From Lachnospiraceae bacterium (GTDB lineage: Bacteria; Bacillota; Clostridia; Lachnospirales; Lachnospiraceae): a DNA stretch of 64,000 bases. Shown here one piece after another: positions 8,736-18,596 of the stretch. The stretch spans positions 23,412-87,411 of the forward strand of contig JALESH010000021.1 of the NCBI GenBank assembly GCA_022781985.1. Direction: 5' to 3'. Position 1 is the stretch's first letter. Every line of letters starts with the position of its first letter. Under the pieces are notes generated by a model. The model did not search any database. It worked only from the letters and a program-made list of their open reading frames with translations, and had not been told where the DNA came from. The position numbers and the translations under genes were made by a program.

Positions 8736-8818
8736 ATCTGACCATTTTGAATATATATAAAATGGATATTTTTTTATGTTCAGATTTTCATTATAATCAA
8801 GAATCGTAAGGAAGTAAA
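8736..8818. promoter_or_regulatory. Divergent pdxR/pdxS promoters and candidate PdxR operator
   Basis: On the plus strand a perfect TATAAT (8792-8797) has only a T-run at the -35 position. On the minus strand TTTACT (8818-8813) lies 17 bases from TATAAT (8795-8790). The two -10 boxes share six bases. Between them and pdxR lie CCATTTT (8742-8748) and AAAATGG (8759-8765), a perfect inverted repeat with a 10-base centre, flanked by ATCTGA (8736-8741) and TCAGAT (8780-8785). This fits a regulator that activates pdxS and limits its own gene. Confidence 0.6.
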
Positions 8819-8849
8819 GAAGCTTTAGGAAAGGAAAAGGGATATCAGA

Positions 8850-9725
8850 ATGAAGGAAAACAGATATAAGCTGAATAAGGAACTGGCACAGATGCTCAAG
8901 GGCGGGGTGATCATGGATGTGACCACACCGGAGCAGGCCAGGATAGCGGAGGCGGCAGGAGCCTGTGCTGTGATGGCTCTGGAAAGGATCCCCGCAGACA
9001 TCAGGGCGGCAGGCGGAGTCTCCAGGATGAGCGATCCCAGGATGATCAAGGGCATCCAGGCCGCCGTATCCATTCCGGTTATGGCAAAATGCCGGATCGG
9101 ACATTTTGCAGAGGCACAGATTCTGGAGGCCATCGAAATTGACTATATAGATGAGAGTGAGGTGCTTTCTCCGGCGGACGACCTGTACCACATTGACAAG
9201 ACCCGGTTCCGGGTACCCTTTGTCTGTGGGGCAAAGGATCTGGGAGAGGCTCTGAGACGTATAAGCGAGGGGGCCTCCATGATCAGGACAAAGGGGGAGC
9301 CGGGAACCGGGGACATCGTCCAGGCAGTCCGGCATATGAGGAAAATGAACAGTGAAATTGCCCGTCTGAAGGGAATGCGGGAGGACGAGCTGTTCCAGGC
9401 GGCAAAGGAGCTCCAGGTACCCTATGACCTGGTAAGCTATGTGCATGAGAACGGCAGGCTGCCGGTGGTTAATTTTGCTGCAGGAGGAGTGGCTACGCCT
9501 GCCGATGCGGCGCTGATGATGCAGCTTGGCGCAGAGGGTGTATTTGTTGGCTCCGGCATCTTTAAGTCAGGCAATCCCGAGAAGCGGGCCAATGCCATCG
9601 TAAAGGCTGTGACCAACTTTACAGATGCGGCATTGATCGCCTCCCTTTCCGAGGATCTCGGCGAGGCAATGGTGGGCATCAACGAGCAGGAGATAGAGCT
9701 GCTGATGGCTGAGAGAGGTAAATAA
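8850..9725 (+). CDS. pdxS: Pyridoxal 5'-phosphate synthase, synthase subunit
   Basis: PdxS (291 aa) builds PLP from ribose 5-phosphate, glyceraldehyde 3-phosphate and ammonia on a (beta/alpha)8 barrel; twelve copies assemble with PdxT. Family landmarks: [13 protein letters not shown] near residue 20, [10 protein letters not shown], the catalytic-lysine strand [10 protein letters not shown], and [11 protein letters not shown] with NPEKRA near the C-terminus. The pdxT ATG follows the stop by one base. The -35-poor promoter upstream suggests PdxR activation. Confidence 0.97.
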   Translation: MKENRYKLNKELAQMLKGGVIMDVTTPEQARIAEAAGACAVMALERIPADIRAAGGVSRMSDPRMIKGIQAAVSIPVMAKCRIGHFAEAQILEAIEIDYIDESEVLSPADDLYHIDKTRFRVPFVCGAKDLGEALRRISEGASMIRTKGEPGTGDIVQAVRHMRKMNSEIARLKGMREDELFQAAKELQVPYDLVSYVHENGRLPVVNFAAGGVATPADAALMMQLGAEGVFVGSGIFKSGNPEKRANAIVKAVTNFTDAALIASLSEDLGEAMVGINEQEIELLMAERGK

Positions 9726-9726
9726 T

Positions 9727-10293
9727 ATGAGGGTGGCGGTATTGGCAGTGCAGGGAGCCTTTGCAGAGCATGAACAGATGCTGGACAGACTGGGCGCAGA
9801 CTATGTGGAGCTGAGAAAAAAGGAGGATCTGGACAGGGATTTTGACGGTCTGATCCTGCCGGGAGGCGAAAGCACTGTGCAGGGCAAGCTGCTGAGGGAG
9901 CTGGATATGTTCGATCCCTTAAAGGGCAGGATCGAGGAGGGACTGCCTGTGCTGGGTACCTGTGCCGGGCTTATCCTTCTGGCTCGCAGGCTGTGCAATG
10001 ACGGCAGGATCCATTTCGGCACCCTCCCCGTTGCAGTGAAAAGAAACGCTTATGGCAGGCAGCTGGGCAGCTTTTATACCCGGGAGAAGGTAAAAGGGGT
10101 CGGGGTGGTGCCTATGACCTTCATCCGCGCTCCCTATATCGAAAGTGCCGAGGAGGGGGTGGAGGTGCTTTCCCGGGTGGATGGGCATATTGTTGCCGTC
10201 CGGTACCAAAACCAGCTGGCGCTTTCCTTCCATCCTGAGCTGGACGAGGATCTGAGAATCCATGGCTGCTTTCTGGGTATGATGAAGGGCTGA
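9727..10293 (+). CDS. pdxT: Pyridoxal 5'-phosphate synthase, glutaminase subunit
   Basis: PdxT (188 aa) is the class I glutaminase that channels ammonia to PdxS. The catalytic triad is visible: Cys79 in GTCAG, His169 and Glu171 in SFHPE. The PGGES motif at 46-50 lies in the oxyanion region. It is separated from pdxS by one base, so the subunits are coupled in translation. Confidence 0.97.
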   Translation: MRVAVLAVQGAFAEHEQMLDRLGADYVELRKKEDLDRDFDGLILPGGESTVQGKLLRELDMFDPLKGRIEEGLPVLGTCAGLILLARRLCNDGRIHFGTLPVAVKRNAYGRQLGSFYTREKVKGVGVVPMTFIRAPYIESAEEGVEVLSRVDGHIVAVRYQNQLALSFHPELDEDLRIHGCFLGMMKG

Positions 10294-10373
10294 AGGAGGG
10301 AGCAATTCCATCAGGGTTCCTACAGGGGTGTATATACGAAAAAAGACAAGTTTTCTGTTCGGAACTTCGTCGC

Positions 10374-10430
10374 AAAATCTTTTGTCGGATTAAAAAAGAT
10401 TTTGACGTTTTATGGCGGATGTGGTATGAT
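10374..10430 (+). promoter_or_regulatory. Promoter of the first chemoreceptor gene with overlapping hairpin
   Basis: TTGACG (10402-10407), a 17-base spacer and TATGAT (10425-10430) form a good sigma-A-type promoter. AAAATCTTTT (10374-10383) and AAAAGATTTT (10394-10403) form a perfect inverted repeat that ends on the -35 box. It may be a weak pdxT terminator or an operator. I see no sigma-D-type motif. Confidence 0.6.
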
Positions 10431-10480
10431 TTACATCGGACGAAGGAAAACGAGAACAAAAGACAGAAGGAGAATACAAG

Positions 10481-12160
10481 ATGATGAAGAACATTGAGAA
10501 AATGAAATTGAAAAAGCGGCTGAGTTTCGGATACACCGCTGTAATCGTCATGATGATTGTATCCTGTATGTTCTGTTTAGTGGGAATGCTGGTGCTCAGA
10601 ATGACCTTTGACAGCTATTTGAACGGAGCGCAGAAGGCTGATACTGCCATTAAGAACTGTCGTATCAACACCAATATAGCAGGCAGGAATCTGCGGGAAA
10701 TGGTATTGAATGAGGATATGGGCTCCTATAGCAGCTACAGGGCTACTATTGAGGAGAAGGTGAATGAGATAGAAGGCTTTCTGTCAAACCTGAAGGAAGC
10801 CGATGTGCTTCCTGCATCGAAATATCAGGAGTATGAGCAGCTGATCAGCGACTGGGGAGACGTAGCCTACAGCATCATGAAGGATGTGGAGAATGGCAAC
10901 CATGAGGTGGCAGTTGACAGGATGCTGAATGAATGCGCCCCGGCTCTGAATAAGCTGATTACGCTGTCCGTTGCCATTGACAAGGAAGTGGATGAGCTCA
11001 AGGCAGAGGCGATCACTGCCAACAGAGTTGTGCTCTATGCCAGCATCGGCGCTATGCTCATTATACTGGTTCTGGCGTTTTTGATGGCAAGAGCCATTGC
11101 CAGCAGGGTCATTGATTCTATCATCAGGCCGGTTCGGGAGATCGAAAGAGTGGCAGGTGAGCTGTCACAGGGTAATCTGCACAGCAGGATCGACTACGAA
11201 TCAGAGGATGAGATCGGCGCTCTGGCAGAGAGCCTGAGGCAGTCTATTGCAGCCCTCAGTATCTATGTGGATGATATCGGAAGCATCATGAAGGAATTCT
11301 CCACCGGCAACTTCAATGTGAACCTGCATACGGAATGGCTGGGAGATTTTAAGGAAATACGCAACTCCTTCAAAGGCTTTGAAGAGAGTATGTCACAGAC
11401 CATCAAGGGGATTCAGAGTGTGGCCAATGAGGTAAAGAGCGGCTCCGAGCAGGTGGCGCAAAGTTCTACCGACCTGGCACAGGGCGCTACCGATCAGGCA
11501 GGGGTTACCCAGGAGCTGACGGCTACCCTGGAGAGTGTATCCGAGCAGGTAGCCCGGAATGCTGAGAATGCAATGGACATCAGCAAGCAGGTGGGGAACA
11601 CTGGGGAGGCTATCATCCAAAGCAACGAAAAGATGCGTGAGATGGTGGAAGCCATGAAGGAAATCAATGATTCCTCCAGGGAGATCAGCAAGATCATCGC
11701 AACCATCAACGATATTGCGTCCCAGACCAATCTGCTGGCGCTGAATGCCTCCATTGAGGCAGCCAGGGCGGGAGAGGCAGGAAAAGGCTTTGCAGTGGTA
11801 GCGGATCAGGTTTCCGTACTTGCTACCCAGAGTGCTGATGCCGCCAAGGAATCTACTATATTGATAGAGACATCAGTAAGGGCTGTGGAAAAGGGCATGG
11901 TAGTGGCAGATGAGACAGCAAAGCAGCTGGAAGAGATCGTAACCGCTTCCAAGGTGGTGGCAGAGGAGGTCAGCAAGGTAGCCGTTGCCTTGGAAGAGCA
12001 GACAGAGGCCATATTCCAGATCAATCAGGGTGTGGAGCAGATCAACGATGTGGTACAGACCAACTCCGCAACCTCAGAGGAATGCGCAGCAGCCAGCCAG
12101 GAGATGAGTGGGCAGGCAAGCAGCCTGGAGGGACTTATCAGCAGGTTTGCAGTAAAATAA
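10481..12160 (+). CDS. Methyl-accepting chemotaxis protein with four-helix-type sensor
   Basis: A 559-aa membrane chemoreceptor. TM1 is about residues 17-42 and TM2 about 184-206, bracketing a ~140-residue extracellular helical region with charged heptad-like stretches, as in 4HB-type sensor domains. A HAMP domain follows (~206-260; [17 protein letters not shown]), then a second HAMP-like unit (~265-315; [10 protein letters not shown]). The signalling hairpin has the conserved tip [25 protein letters not shown]. There is no C-terminal CheR-tethering pentapeptide. Ligand unknown. It is a single-gene unit with its own promoter and terminator and would signal to the CheA/CheW encoded later in the window. 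Confidence 0.93.
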   Translation: MMKNIEKMKLKKRLSFGYTAVIVMMIVSCMFCLVGMLVLRMTFDSYLNGAQKADTAIKNCRINTNIAGRNLREMVLNEDMGSYSSYRATIEEKVNEIEGFLSNLKEADVLPASKYQEYEQLISDWGDVAYSIMKDVENGNHEVAVDRMLNECAPALNKLITLSVAIDKEVDELKAEAITANRVVLYASIGAMLIILVLAFLMARAIASRVIDSIIRPVREIERVAGELSQGNLHSRIDYESEDEIGALAESLRQSIAALSIYVDDIGSIMKEFSTGNFNVNLHTEWLGDFKEIRNSFKGFEESMSQTIKGIQSVANEVKSGSEQVAQSSTDLAQGATDQAGVTQELTATLESVSEQVARNAENAMDISKQVGNTGEAIIQSNEKMREMVEAMKEINDSSREISKIIATINDIASQTNLLALNASIEAARAGEAGKGFAVVADQVSVLATQSADAAKESTILIETSVRAVEKGMVVADETAKQLEEIVTASKVVAEEVSKVAVALEEQTEAIFQINQGVEQINDVVQTNSATSEECAAASQEMSGQASSLEGLISRFAVK

Positions 12161-12183
12161 CAGATATCGATAAGAAGAATCAG

Positions 12184-12219
12184 CGGCTTTCGGCAAAGAA
12201 TTGCAGGGAGCCGTTTTTT
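12184..12219 (+). terminator. Intrinsic terminator of the first chemoreceptor gene
   Basis: CGGCT (12184-12188) pairs with AGCCG (12209-12213), with an inner GCAA/TTGC stem in the loop, followed by six T (12214-12219). The next promoter begins five bases later. Confidence 0.75.
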
Positions 12220-12223
12220 CTAC

Positions 12224-12252
12224 TTGTTTCTGCTGTAAATTCCATTTATAAT
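12224..12252 (+). promoter_or_regulatory. Sigma-A-type promoter of the second chemoreceptor gene
   Basis: TTGTTT (12224-12229), 17 bases, TATAAT (12247-12252). It lies directly behind the terminator of the preceding gene, so the two receptors are independent units. Confidence 0.7.
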
Positions 12253-12306
12253 AACTGTAATAGGTAATATGGTATTTATTATTTTGAGGTGATGGAGGAT
12301 ATTGGG

Positions 12307-13809
12307 ATGAGAGAGGTAAAAGTGGATCTGTCAGATGTGAGGGCGGCCGGGGAAAGCAGGAACCTGACCGTTATCAGCGCAAGCTGTATTTTGTATGCCG
12401 TACTGACGGCCGCCTATCTCCTGCAGGTATTCAAGGGTGAGCGTTCTCTTTCCTATTTTTTGATTGTGATGCTGTGCTGTGCGCTGCCCTGCTTTTTTTC
12501 TTTGGCAGCCTATAGGCGCAAAAAAGACAGTGTGGCTGTTCGATACATAATCGGCGGAGGCTTTGCTCTGTTTTATGCCTATATTATTTTTACAGCAGCC
12601 ACCCGAGTTACTTTTTGCTATATCGTGGTGGTCTATATTATCCTGACAGTTTATGTGGACAAATGGCTGTCCATGGGTCTGGGAGTGTATGCGGTGGCAG
12701 TGAATGGGGCGGAAATGGTTTATCGGCTGTCCAAAGCGGGTATGAGCGCAGAGGATGTTATGGAGATGGAGATTGTTTTTGCCTGCCTGGTGTTTGCCGT
12801 TATTTTTACCTTTATGGCCCATACCAAAATCTCCCGGATCAATCAGGCTAATATAGAACGGGCTGAACGGGAGAAGAAGCAATCGGAGGAGCTGCTTGCC
12901 ATGATGCTGGGAGTGGCGGATCGGCTCTGTGAGGATGTGAGCAGTGTCACCGAACGGACAGAGAATCTGAAGAATTCTATAGGCATAACGCAGGGTATCA
13001 TGGAGGAGTTTTCCAAGGGGACCGGAGAGGCGGCAGAGGCTATTTCCATACAGAAAAACAATACAGAGGAAATCAACAGGCAGATCGGCGAGGTGGGCGG
13101 AGTGACCGATGCCATGCTGTCTAACATCAATATAACAGAGGAGAAGCTGGAGGAGGAGAAGCAGGCCATCCGCCATTTGCTCCGGCAGGTGGAAAACTCA
13201 GAGGCGGCAGGCAGAAGGGTGGCTGTGGAGATGGAGAGCCTGATGGACTATGCAGGAAAGATGCAGGGGATCCTGGGCATGATCACCAGTGTAGCCAACC
13301 AGACGGCCATGCTGGCGCTGAATGCCAGCATTGAGGCAGCCCGGGCAGGGGAAGCGGGAAGGGGCTTTGCCGTGGTTGCATCGGAAATCTCCTCACTGGC
13401 CGGACAGACCAGAAAGGCTACAGGGGATATCAATGACTTGATCGGCAGTGTGACAACGGCTGTGGCCGAGGCGGCAGAGTCTATAGAAAGGCTGCTTGGC
13501 AGCAATGAACTGCAGTCAGAATTTATCAGTCAGACGGCAGGCAATTTTGACCAGATCGAGAAGGAGGTTGGGGAGATTTTTGACCAGATTGGTCATTTGA
13601 AGAGAATGGTAGATGTGGTGGCTGCAGCCAACAGCGCTGTCAGTGAGAATATAGACAATGTGTTTGCCATCACAGAGGAAGTGACTGCAGGAGCAAACGA
13701 GACTCTTGAGGGAGGCCGCCATGATTTGGAAAGCATTGAGGGCATCGTGGGCATCATGCAGGATATCAGCAAAAGAACAGAGGAACTCAGGGGAAAAAGA
13801 GTGCATTAA
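12307..13809 (+). CDS. Methyl-accepting chemotaxis protein with multi-pass membrane N-terminus
   Basis: A 500-aa chemoreceptor unlike the previous one. The first ~185 residues contain about five or six hydrophobic segments with short connections and no sizeable extracellular domain. A coiled signalling domain follows directly, with no recognisable HAMP. Its tip reads [31 protein letters not shown]. Such receptors probably sense a membrane or intracellular cue (for example energy state), but that is inference. ATG 12307 is eight bases after GGAGG; an upstream start at 12289 would add six residues. A bidirectional terminator follows. Confidence 0.88.
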   Translation: MREVKVDLSDVRAAGESRNLTVISASCILYAVLTAAYLLQVFKGERSLSYFLIVMLCCALPCFFSLAAYRRKKDSVAVRYIIGGGFALFYAYIIFTAATRVTFCYIVVVYIILTVYVDKWLSMGLGVYAVAVNGAEMVYRLSKAGMSAEDVMEMEIVFACLVFAVIFTFMAHTKISRINQANIERAEREKKQSEELLAMMLGVADRLCEDVSSVTERTENLKNSIGITQGIMEEFSKGTGEAAEAISIQKNNTEEINRQIGEVGGVTDAMLSNINITEEKLEEEKQAIRHLLRQVENSEAAGRRVAVEMESLMDYAGKMQGILGMITSVANQTAMLALNASIEAARAGEAGRGFAVVASEISSLAGQTRKATGDINDLIGSVTTAVAEAAESIERLLGSNELQSEFISQTAGNFDQIEKEVGEIFDQIGHLKRMVDVVAAANSAVSENIDNVFAITEEVTAGANETLEGGRHDLESIEGIVGIMQDISKRTEELRGKRVH

Positions 13810-13825
13810 GAGAAATCGCTGCCAT

Positions 13826-13862
13826 AAAAAAACAACCCATATGACGGAATGGGTTGTTTTTT
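13826..13862. terminator. Bidirectional terminator between the second receptor gene and rpsT
   Basis: AAAAAACAACCCAT (to 13840) and ATGGGTTGTTTTTT (13849-13862) form a perfect 14-bp stem with an eight-base loop. The A-run on one side and T-run on the other let it end transcription from both converging genes. Confidence 0.9.
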
Positions 13863-13876
13863 ATCCTTATATCTTA

Positions 13877-14140
13877 TTAAGCAATCTTATTTACAGCCTG
13901 ACTCAGCCTGGATACTTTTCTGGAAGCAGTGTTTTTATGATATACACCCTTAGAAGCAGCTTTGTCGATAGCTGATATAGCAGCCAGTAATGCGGCAGAA
14001 GCAGCAGACTTATCCTGTGCTGCCACAGCAGCATTTACTTTCTTTATAGCTGTTTTCACACCTGATTTGATCGCCTTATTTCTGTCAGCCTTTGTTCTGT
14101 TCACTAGAATTCTTTTTTTTGCAGACTTGATGTTAGCCAA
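13877..14140 (-). CDS. rpsT: 30S ribosomal protein S20
   Basis: S20 (87 aa) binds 16S rRNA early in 30S assembly. The N-terminal ANIKSAKKRI motif and the lysine/alanine-rich helices are diagnostic. The start is a TTG at 14140: GGAGG (14153-14149) lies eight bases upstream and this gives the family N-terminus exactly. The GTG three codons earlier overlaps the ribosome-binding site. Escherichia coli rpsT also uses UUG, which is tied to autoregulation there. It is a monocistronic minus-strand gene with a consensus promoter at 14240-14268. Confidence 0.96.
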   Translation of the reverse strand: MANIKSAKKRILVNRTKADRNKAIKSGVKTAIKKVNAAVAAQDKSAASAALLAAISAIDKAASKGVYHKNTASRKVSRLSQAVNKIA

Positions 14141-14239
14141 GAACCACACCTCCTATTGTTTCATCACCTTGATATAGTCAGTTTGAAAGTATCTCATTAA
14201 AGCCGGACACGGACGTCTTAATGTAAATACGCTCGTATA

Positions 14240-14268
14240 ATTGTAGAATAAGAGTTTGTGTATGTCAA
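14240..14268 (-). promoter_or_regulatory. Consensus promoter of rpsT
   Basis: On the minus strand a perfect TTGACA (14268-14263), 17 bases, then TACAAT (14245-14240). It leaves a leader of about 90 bases before the TTG start. Confidence 0.8.
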
Positions 14269-14384
14269 TACATAATTCATTTTTTTTTGTTAAAAATATG
14301 GGGTAGGAGAGTCTGGCGGCAGCTGCAGCGACAAACGGTTTTGCCTGCATAGACTAAACAAAGAAAAGGTTTGGGAGCGGACAG

Positions 14385-15251
14385 ATGAGTTGTTTTCAGG
14401 TAAGAACGGATTTGGCACTGGAGGCCAGAGAGAGTATTGGAGAAACGAAGGAAGAAATCCGGGGAGTCAGCGTGGAAGAGACCTATGATGAGGAGAATGA
14501 AATCAGGATAACCAGGGTGGTGATCGAGACCAGGAATGCTGCAAAGGCCATGGGAAAGCCCATGGGAGTCTATGTCACCCTGGAGGCTCCCGGAATGGTG
14601 GAGCAGGAGGAAAATTACCATCAGGAAATCTCATCTGCTCTGGCAGGGGAGCTGAGGGAGATTATCCCGGATTCCGAGAGGGAGCAGTCTGTTTTGGTGG
14701 TGGGACTGGGCAACCGGGATGTGACGGCAGATGCCCTGGGGCCTAATGTGGCAGATAACCTTTTTGTCACCAGGCACGTGGTAAAGGAGTATGGAAAGGC
14801 AGCCTATAGCAAGTCCCGGATGCATATGATAAGCTGCATCGTTCCCGGAGTGATGGCAAAGACAGGCATGGAAAGCGCGGAAATTGTCAAAGGGGTGGTG
14901 GAGCAGACATCCCCTGATGTGGTGATCGTGGTGGATGCCCTGGCAGCCAGGTCAACCAGAAGGCTCAATCGTACGATCCAGATTACCAATACGGGTATCC
15001 ATCCGGGATCGGGAGTGGGCAATCACAGAAATGGGCTGACCGAGGAGAGTCTGCAGGTGCCGGTCATTGCAATAGGGGTTCCCACGGTGGTGGACGCGGC
15101 CACCATCGTAAGTGATGCCACTGCAGGACAGACCAACGGAAGCCCGGCTGAGCTGAGCAATATGTATGTAACCAGCAAGGATGTGGACTATCAGGTCAGG
15201 CAGATCGGACACATCATCTGCGATGCAATTAACGAAGCCCTGGAATTATAG
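14385..15251 (+). CDS. gpr: Germination (spore) protease
   Basis: GPR (288 aa) degrades the small acid-soluble spore proteins during germination and is made in the forespore. Family landmarks: VRTDLALEARE at the N-terminus, VVGLGNRDVTADALGP, PGVMAKTGMES and VDALAARS..RLN.TIQI. The Bacillus enzyme is a zymogen that loses about 15 N-terminal residues; here only five residues precede VRTDL. An in-frame TAA at 14355 with no start codon between rules out a longer form. It precedes spoIIP by 56 bases and is probably cotranscribed with it. Confidence 0.95.
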   Translation: MSCFQVRTDLALEARESIGETKEEIRGVSVEETYDEENEIRITRVVIETRNAAKAMGKPMGVYVTLEAPGMVEQEENYHQEISSALAGELREIIPDSEREQSVLVVGLGNRDVTADALGPNVADNLFVTRHVVKEYGKAAYSKSRMHMISCIVPGVMAKTGMESAEIVKGVVEQTSPDVVIVVDALAARSTRRLNRTIQITNTGIHPGSGVGNHRNGLTEESLQVPVIAIGVPTVVDAATIVSDATAGQTNGSPAELSNMYVTSKDVDYQVRQIGHIICDAINEALEL

Positions 15252-15307
15252 AAGCTTTTCCCACATATAATGGACTGGTATATTTTAGCAGATCAGAGGT
15301 GGGGCAG

Positions 15308-16690
15308 TTGTATTCCGGAGGCAGGAGCAGAAAAACGGGAGGGAAAAAAAGGGCAGCGGCAGGCGCTATGGCGTTCCTGGCCGGAATGGCGTTGCTCTGC
15401 GCCCTGTTGGCCACTCCCGGAGATGAAAAGTCGCAGGAAAAAGGTAGGCTTCAAAAAAAGGCTGTCTTGTGGCTGCAGGAGCAGACAGGAAGAGCCTATA
15501 TGCCTGTTTTTGCGTTTGTGGAAGAAGAGACAGGCATGAGAGGAGGCATTCTGGAGCAGCTTGGAAAATATTTTCTTTCAGGCACCCCTCTTTTGGCCTA
15601 TGGCAGTGAGCAGGAAAACGGACAGATCGGGATAGAGGATAAGGAAACCCATGATCTGCTCATCAGGCAGGAGGGAAGTGATGAGGAAAGAAAGGAGCTG
15701 GAGGACGGCTCACTGGAGTATGACCAGGGGGCACTCCATATAGACAGTGACCTGCATAAGGCCATGCAGGATGAAAACAGTCGCCACAGCCAGGTTCAGG
15801 AGGAGGCGGATCCCATACCGGAGGAGCGGCCGGAGGACACAGGGGGCTTTCAGAAGGCCTTGAAAAAAAGCTATGAATATAATTGGGGGGAGCTGAAGGA
15901 ATATGAGGACATTGTTTCGGCCTTCTATGCCATAGACAATACCACTTCTGTCTCAGATCAGAGGCTGAATCTGGAAAATCTTTTGGGAAAGGATATGAGG
16001 GTTTCCGGAGAGGGATCCGGGGAGGGCTATCAGATCCTGATCTATCATACCCATTCCCAGGAGGGATTTGTGGATTCTGTAAAGGGGGATCCCTCAACCA
16101 CCATCGTGGGCGCCGGGGAGAAGCTGGCGCGTCTGCTGGAGGAGAACTATGGTTTCCGGGTTCTGCATCATACCGGAGAGTATGATGTGGAGGCCAGAGA
16201 TTATGCCTATTCCAATTCTCTGCCCGCCATCAGCCAGGTATTGGCTCGGAATCCGGAGATTCAGGTGGTGATAGACCTCCACCGGGATGCGGTGGCAGAA
16301 GGCCGGAAGCTGGTGGTGGACCTGGACGGCAGGCCCACTGCCCAGTTCATGTTTTTCAACGGACTCAGCAGAACCAGGGAAAACGGAGACATCTCCTATC
16401 TGGAAAATCCTTACATAGACCACAATCTGGCCTTTTCCTTCCAGGCTCAGGTTGCCTGCAACGAATACTATCCCGGCCTGGCGAGAAGGATCTATCTGAA
16501 GGCCTATCGATACAACATGCATCTGAGGGCACAGTGTATGCTGGTGGAGCTGGGGGCCCAGACCAATACGGTGGAGGAAATCATGAATGCCGTGGATCCC
16601 CTGGCCCACGTGATCGCCAAGGTACTGAGCGGGGAGACAGGAGATCAGGCCAGGGAGGCAGCAGGCATTGAACTGGACAACGGCGGCTGA
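15308..16690 (+). CDS. spoIIP: Stage II sporulation protein P (peptidoglycan hydrolase)
   Basis: SpoIIP (460 aa) acts with SpoIID and SpoIIM to thin septal peptidoglycan and drive engulfment. It has a basic N-terminus, one membrane anchor (~20-40) and a long acidic linker. The catalytic domain covers about residues 230-440, with zinc-ligand-type motifs YHTHSQEGF, VIDLHRDA and LVELGAQTNT. I favour the TTG at 15308 because GAGGTG lies six bases upstream; GTG 15299 in the same frame would overlap that site. The gpr-spoIIP order is common in clostridia and bacilli. Confidence 0.93.
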   Translation: MYSGGRSRKTGGKKRAAAGAMAFLAGMALLCALLATPGDEKSQEKGRLQKKAVLWLQEQTGRAYMPVFAFVEEETGMRGGILEQLGKYFLSGTPLLAYGSEQENGQIGIEDKETHDLLIRQEGSDEERKELEDGSLEYDQGALHIDSDLHKAMQDENSRHSQVQEEADPIPEERPEDTGGFQKALKKSYEYNWGELKEYEDIVSAFYAIDNTTSVSDQRLNLENLLGKDMRVSGEGSGEGYQILIYHTHSQEGFVDSVKGDPSTTIVGAGEKLARLLEENYGFRVLHHTGEYDVEARDYAYSNSLPAISQVLARNPEIQVVIDLHRDAVAEGRKLVVDLDGRPTAQFMFFNGLSRTRENGDISYLENPYIDHNLAFSFQAQVACNEYYPGLARRIYLKAYRYNMHLRAQCMLVELGAQTNTVEEIMNAVDPLAHVIAKVLSGETGDQAREAAGIELDNGG

Positions 16691-16781
16691 ACTGTGATAT
16701 ACTTACTCCGATTATAAAGGAACAGAGGCATCGGCCGGATAGGGATGCCCGGGCAGGGATGCACAGCAACGGAGGAAATCA

Positions 16782-18596
16782 ATGTCAGGGACAGAGCAGA
16801 GTAAAATAAGAAACTTTTGTATTGTGGCACATATTGATCATGGAAAATCCACTTTGGCGGACCGTATCATAGAAAAAACAGGGCTGCTGACCAGCAGGGA
16901 GATGCAGGCCCAGGTACTGGACAATATGGAGCTTGAGAGGGAGAGAGGGATTACCATCAAGGCCCAGACCGTCCGTATCATCTACAAGGCCCGGGACGGA
17001 GAGGAATATATCTTCAACCTGATCGACACGCCGGGGCATGTGGATTTTAACTATGAGGTCAGCAGGAGCCTGGCTGCCTGTGACGGAGCCATCCTGGTGG
17101 TGGATGCAGCCCAGGGGATTGAGGCTCAGACACTGGCTAACGTATATCTGGCTCTGGACCACGATCTGGATGTGTTTCCTGTGATCAATAAGATCGATCT
17201 GCCCAGTGCGGAGCCCCAGCGGGTGAAGGATGAGATCGAGGATGTGATCGGCTTGGAGGCTCAGGATGCCCCTATGATTTCGGCAAAAAACGGCATCGGT
17301 ATCGAGGAGGTGCTGGAGGCTGTGGTCCACAGGCTGCCGGCTCCCGGGGGCAGCCCGGATCACCCCCTGCAGGCACTGATCTTTGATTCCCTCTATGATT
17401 CCTACAAAGGGGTCATTGTATTCTGCCGGATCAAGGAGGGCAGGGTCAGAAAGGGAACCCGGATACAGATGATGGCTACAGGAGCCAGGGCTGAGGTGGT
17501 GGAGGTGGGCTATTTCGGGCCGGGACAGTTTCTTCCCTGTGAAGAGCTGTCCGCCGGGATGGTAGGCTACATCACGGCCTCCATCAAGAATGTGAAGGAT
17601 ACCGCCGTGGGAGATACCATCACGGATGCAGCCAATCCCTGCAGGGAGCCGCTGCCCGGATATAAAAAGGTAAACCCCATGGTCTACTGCGGACTGTACC
17701 CGGCGGACGGAGCTAAGTATCCGGATCTGCGGGATGCCCTGGAGAAGCTGCAGCTCAATGACGCTGCCCTGCAGTATGAGCCGGAGACCTCCATCGCCCT
17801 GGGCTTCGGCTTCCGCTGTGGGTTCCTGGGACTGCTGCACCTGGAGATCATCCAGGAACGTCTGGAGAGGGAATACAATCTGGATCTTGTGACTACGGCT
17901 CCGGGTGTTGTCTACCGGGTATATAAGACCAATGGGGAGATGATTGAACTGACCAATCCGGCCAATCTGCCGGAGCCTACTGAGATAGAGCGGATGGAGG
18001 AGCCCATCGTCAGCGCGGAGATCATGGTGACCACAGAATTTATCGGCTCCATCATGGAGCTGTGCCAGGAGAGGCGGGGGCGGTATCTGGGTATGGAGTA
18101 CATGGAGGAAACCAGGGCTCTGCTGAAATATGAGCTGCCCCTGAATGAGATTATCTATGATTTCTTTGATGCCTTAAAATCCCGTTCCAGAGGCTACGCC
18201 TCCTTCGACTACGACCTGAAGGGCTATGAGGAATCCCGTCTGGTGAAGCTGGATATCCTGATCAACAGGGAAGAGGTAGATGCCCTTTCTTTCATTGTCC
18301 ATGCGGACAGCGCCTATGAGCGGGGCAGGAGGATGTGTGAGAAGCTCAAGGACGAGATCCCCAGGCATCTGTTCGAGATTCCCATCCAGGCAGCTGTGGG
18401 AGGAAAGGTCATAGCCAGGGAGACGGTAAAGGCCATGCGTAAGGATGTGCTGGCTAAGTGCTATGGCGGCGACATCACCAGAAAGAAGAAACTGCTGGAA
18501 AAGCAGAAGGAAGGGAAAAAGCGGATGCGCCAGATCGGCAGCGTAGAGATACCGCAGAAGGCATTTATGAGCGTTCTGAAGCTGGATGACAGATGA
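16782..18596 (+). CDS. lepA: Elongation factor 4 (back-translocase GTPase)
   Basis: LepA (604 aa, full length) is a ribosome-associated GTPase. The G-domain shows AHIDHGKST (G1), the G2 region [15 protein letters not shown] (G3) and NKIDLP (G4). Domains II, III and V resemble EF-G, and the LepA-specific C-terminal domain ends the protein ([14 protein letters not shown]). GGAGG lies seven bases before the ATG. It overlaps hemW by four bases (ATGA), a conserved Firmicutes pair. Confidence 0.97.
   Translation: MSGTEQSKIRNFCIVAHIDHGKSTLADRIIEKTGLLTSREMQAQVLDNMELERERGITIKAQTVRIIYKARDGEEYIFNLIDTPGHVDFNYEVSRSLAACDGAILVVDAAQGIEAQTLANVYLALDHDLDVFPVINKIDLPSAEPQRVKDEIEDVIGLEAQDAPMISAKNGIGIEEVLEAVVHRLPAPGGSPDHPLQALIFDSLYDSYKGVIVFCRIKEGRVRKGTRIQMMATGARAEVVEVGYFGPGQFLPCEELSAGMVGYITASIKNVKDTAVGDTITDAANPCREPLPGYKKVNPMVYCGLYPADGAKYPDLRDALEKLQLNDAALQYEPETSIALGFGFRCGFLGLLHLEIIQERLEREYNLDLVTTAPGVVYRVYKTNGEMIELTNPANLPEPTEIERMEEPIVSAEIMVTTEFIGSIMELCQERRGRYLGMEYMEETRALLKYELPLNEIIYDFFDALKSRSRGYASFDYDLKGYEESRLVKLDILINREEVDALSFIVHADSAYERGRRMCEKLKDEIPRHLFEIPIQAAVGGKVIARETVKAMRKDVLAKCYGGDITRKKKLLEKQKEGKKRMRQIGSVEIPQKAFMSVLKLDDR

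Noticed and set aside
10294..10480. Sigma-D-type promoter for the first chemoreceptor
   Set aside because: No TAAA-N15-CCGATAT-like pair at proper spacing was found; the sigma-A-type boxes fit better.
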